A stretch of 64,000 nucleotides of DNA from Amaurobius ferox (lineage: Eukaryota; Arthropoda; Arachnida; Araneae; Amaurobiidae). The notes beneath the pieces were generated by a model. The model saw only the letters and a program-made list of their open reading frames with translations, made no database searches and was not told where the DNA came from. The translations under genes were made by a program, and so were the position numbers. Of the stretch, positions 62,566 to 64,000 are shown in pieces. The stretch is from assembly GCA_951213105.1 (NCBI GenBank), contig OX578149.1, positions 4,067,606 through 4,131,605 on the forward strand, given 5' to 3'. The stretch's first letter is position 1, and each line of letters starts with the position of its first letter.

Positions 62566-63659
62566 GATCAGGATTTACTAGAAATCGATTGAATGTCATT
62601 AAGATGAGTAGTAAAGCATTTCGTGGACTTCAGAGTTCAAAGCAGAGATCTGCATCTACAAATTTTATATCTCTTCATTTTAATAAAGCTGATGAAGAGC
62701 AGCTCGAAATTAGTTACACTGATGATAAACAATCAAAAGAGGAGTCAAGAGGAAAATCCCTTTCTGACGTATCCGAAGATTATTTCAAACCAATTGTAGA
62801 TATAAATGGAAAATCAGAAAACTCATCTAAACATTTAAATAATGATGGTCCTCAAACTGAAGAAAGCATATCTAATAAGGATTCAACTGTAAAGGATTAT
62901 TGGTCTCGTATGAGTAAAAGAACTAGCAGTTTAAATCTAAATGACGGGCTTCTCGATGATATAAAAGAAAAATTCACAAAAACTGTTGAAGGCATAAAAG
63001 ATCATGATCGCATAAAAACGTTCAATGATAAAAAAGTACATGAAAGTAATGTGGAAAAAAATGAAATTGATTCCAGTGTTAGTGTTATGAATACGTTAAC
63101 TAATGACTGTAATGATAGTTTATTAAAATTAAGTCCTGCTATTGAAGCTTCTGAATTAGGTAATGAGAATAGTTTTGATAATTACATAAATAATGAACTA
63201 GAAAAAGCAAAGTGTGAAATATTGGATTCAAAATGGAATACATCTTCATTTGCTTCTTTATCACAGTCGACAAAATCCCTTCTAAGTGAACCAAATATTC
63301 ATGAAAATCCAAAAGCAGAGAACACTGAAATTATGACTCAATGTAAAAGCAGTGATTCACTTCTTCATAACAAGTTAGAAAAGGGAACATTTTCTAATAT
63401 TATGCAGAGAAGTGTAGATTTTGTAAATTTTTCAAGAAACAGTGTTAAGTTTCATATATTTATGGCTATTCTCGCTTGTATTTGGGCACCTATTCCATCC
63501 TGGCTATCAGGCTTTTTAGTTGGAACTATTTTATCAAGTTGTATAGTTTATTGGTTGTATAAACCACAAAAGAGTGTGAAAAATTTTCCAAATTTTAATA
63601 ATATTTTACGAGAAAATATTCAAACCAAGGAATCCAAACAGAGTTGTGAGATATTTAAA
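62566..63659 (+). CDS. TEX2: TEX2-like lipid-transfer protein, N-terminal exon (partial)
   Basis: A 1094-nt exon between acceptor TTCTCTTTTTTAG (ends 62565) and donor GTAAGT (63660-63665). It is open throughout: 364 codons, first in-frame ATG at 62604; the frame is open from the acceptor, so an upstream exon may add residues. The N-terminal QRSAST-x-I-LHF-x-DEE pattern and a C-terminal hydrophobic hairpin (63450-63560, with APIPSWLSGFLVGTILSSC and a WLYKPQ end) match the order in vertebrate TEX2 (QRSxS...IHF...EE; LPLPHYxSGLFLG). In between it is Ser/Asn/Lys-rich and probably disordered. TEX2 is an ER membrane protein with a C-terminal SMP lipid-binding domain, which must lie in exons right of the window. 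The TEX2 call rests on remembered family features, not an alignment. Confidence 0.7.
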
Positions 63660-64000
63660 GTAAGTAACTGAACTTCTTGTTTAATTTGTAGACAAATTGT
63701 TTTGTGATAAAAATATATTAAATTTGATAAATCCCAAGCTCTTTTTATATATATAATTTTAAAACATATAATCAAACTGTATACAGTGGTGCAGTGTAAA
63801 ATTTAAATAATTATTGTTTAAATAATTGAAACAGGACCAAATGGAAAATTTTGTTTCAATATTTATTTAACATTTTCCTCTGTATCTATTGGGTATATCT
63901 CATACTTCCGCTAATATTTACCGCAGGAAGTCAGTATTTGTATTAGTTTGCAAGTACACATCTTTAGATTTGCATATGTATATGTTATTCAAAAATTAAT
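63660..64000 (+). other. start of intron after the TEX2-like exon
   Basis: Begins GTAAGTAAC. AT-rich, no further exon seen before the window ends. Confidence 0.7.

Overview
The window is AT-rich animal nuclear DNA with spliced genes, long introns and a heavy, layered load of transposable elements. The coding exons, the Tc1/mariner, pogo/Tigger, hAT and Penelope-like elements, a tRNA-derived SINE and many TA and homopolymer tracts point to an arthropod, most likely an arachnid such as a spider. That assignment is inference from repeat style and gene content, not from a diagnostic locus. There is no CRISPR array, operon or prokaryotic feature.

Two host genes are supported. The first, on the minus strand, is a MAP kinase kinase of the MKK3/MKK6 (Drosophila licorne) type. 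Its six visible coding exons lie at 45.8, 30.0, 28.2, 10.1, 6.8 and 5.8 kb, join in frame, and run from the N-terminal p38-docking motif through the ATP-binding loop, HRD, DFG and SVAKT activation loop. The last third of the kinase domain lies left of the window. The second, on the plus strand at the right end, is a 1.09-kb coding exon that looks like the N-terminal half of a TEX2-type SMP-domain lipid-transfer protein, ending at a splice donor after a hydrophobic hairpin. The two genes are divergently arranged, about 16.7 kb apart.

Almost everything else is transposon debris, mainly in two giant MKK introns. Left flank and small introns (1-10 kb): an LTR end, an unclassified DNA transposon inserted in an older interspersed repeat, an old LTR fragment, and a truncated SINE with a perfect 14-bp target duplication. 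The 18-kb intron (10.2-28.2 kb): a Penelope-like GIY-YIG endonuclease fragment with a hammerhead-ribozyme-like motif, a decayed hAT, a Tigger and a Tc1 element sharing one TA microsatellite, a mariner, and a duplicated array of ~300-bp units. The 15.7-kb intron (30.1-45.8 kb): a Tigger element split by a 6.2-kb non-coding LTR retrotransposon with 2-kb LTRs (LARD-like), a 1.4-kb hAT with a perfect 8-bp target duplication, and fold-back repeats.

The intergenic part (45.9-62.5 kb) holds a hAT element (53.3-57.1 kb) containing a solo-type LTR of the same LARD family, flanked by a perfect 84-bp direct repeat, plus a full-length tRNA-type SINE, tandem duplications, and a hairpin next to a long TA tract just upstream of the TEX2-like exon.

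The main points of interest are the nesting history, the 84-bp duplication around the solo LTR, LTR ends that differ strongly between otherwise near-identical LTRs, the ribozyme motif, and the unit-array duplication with one unit missing from one copy.
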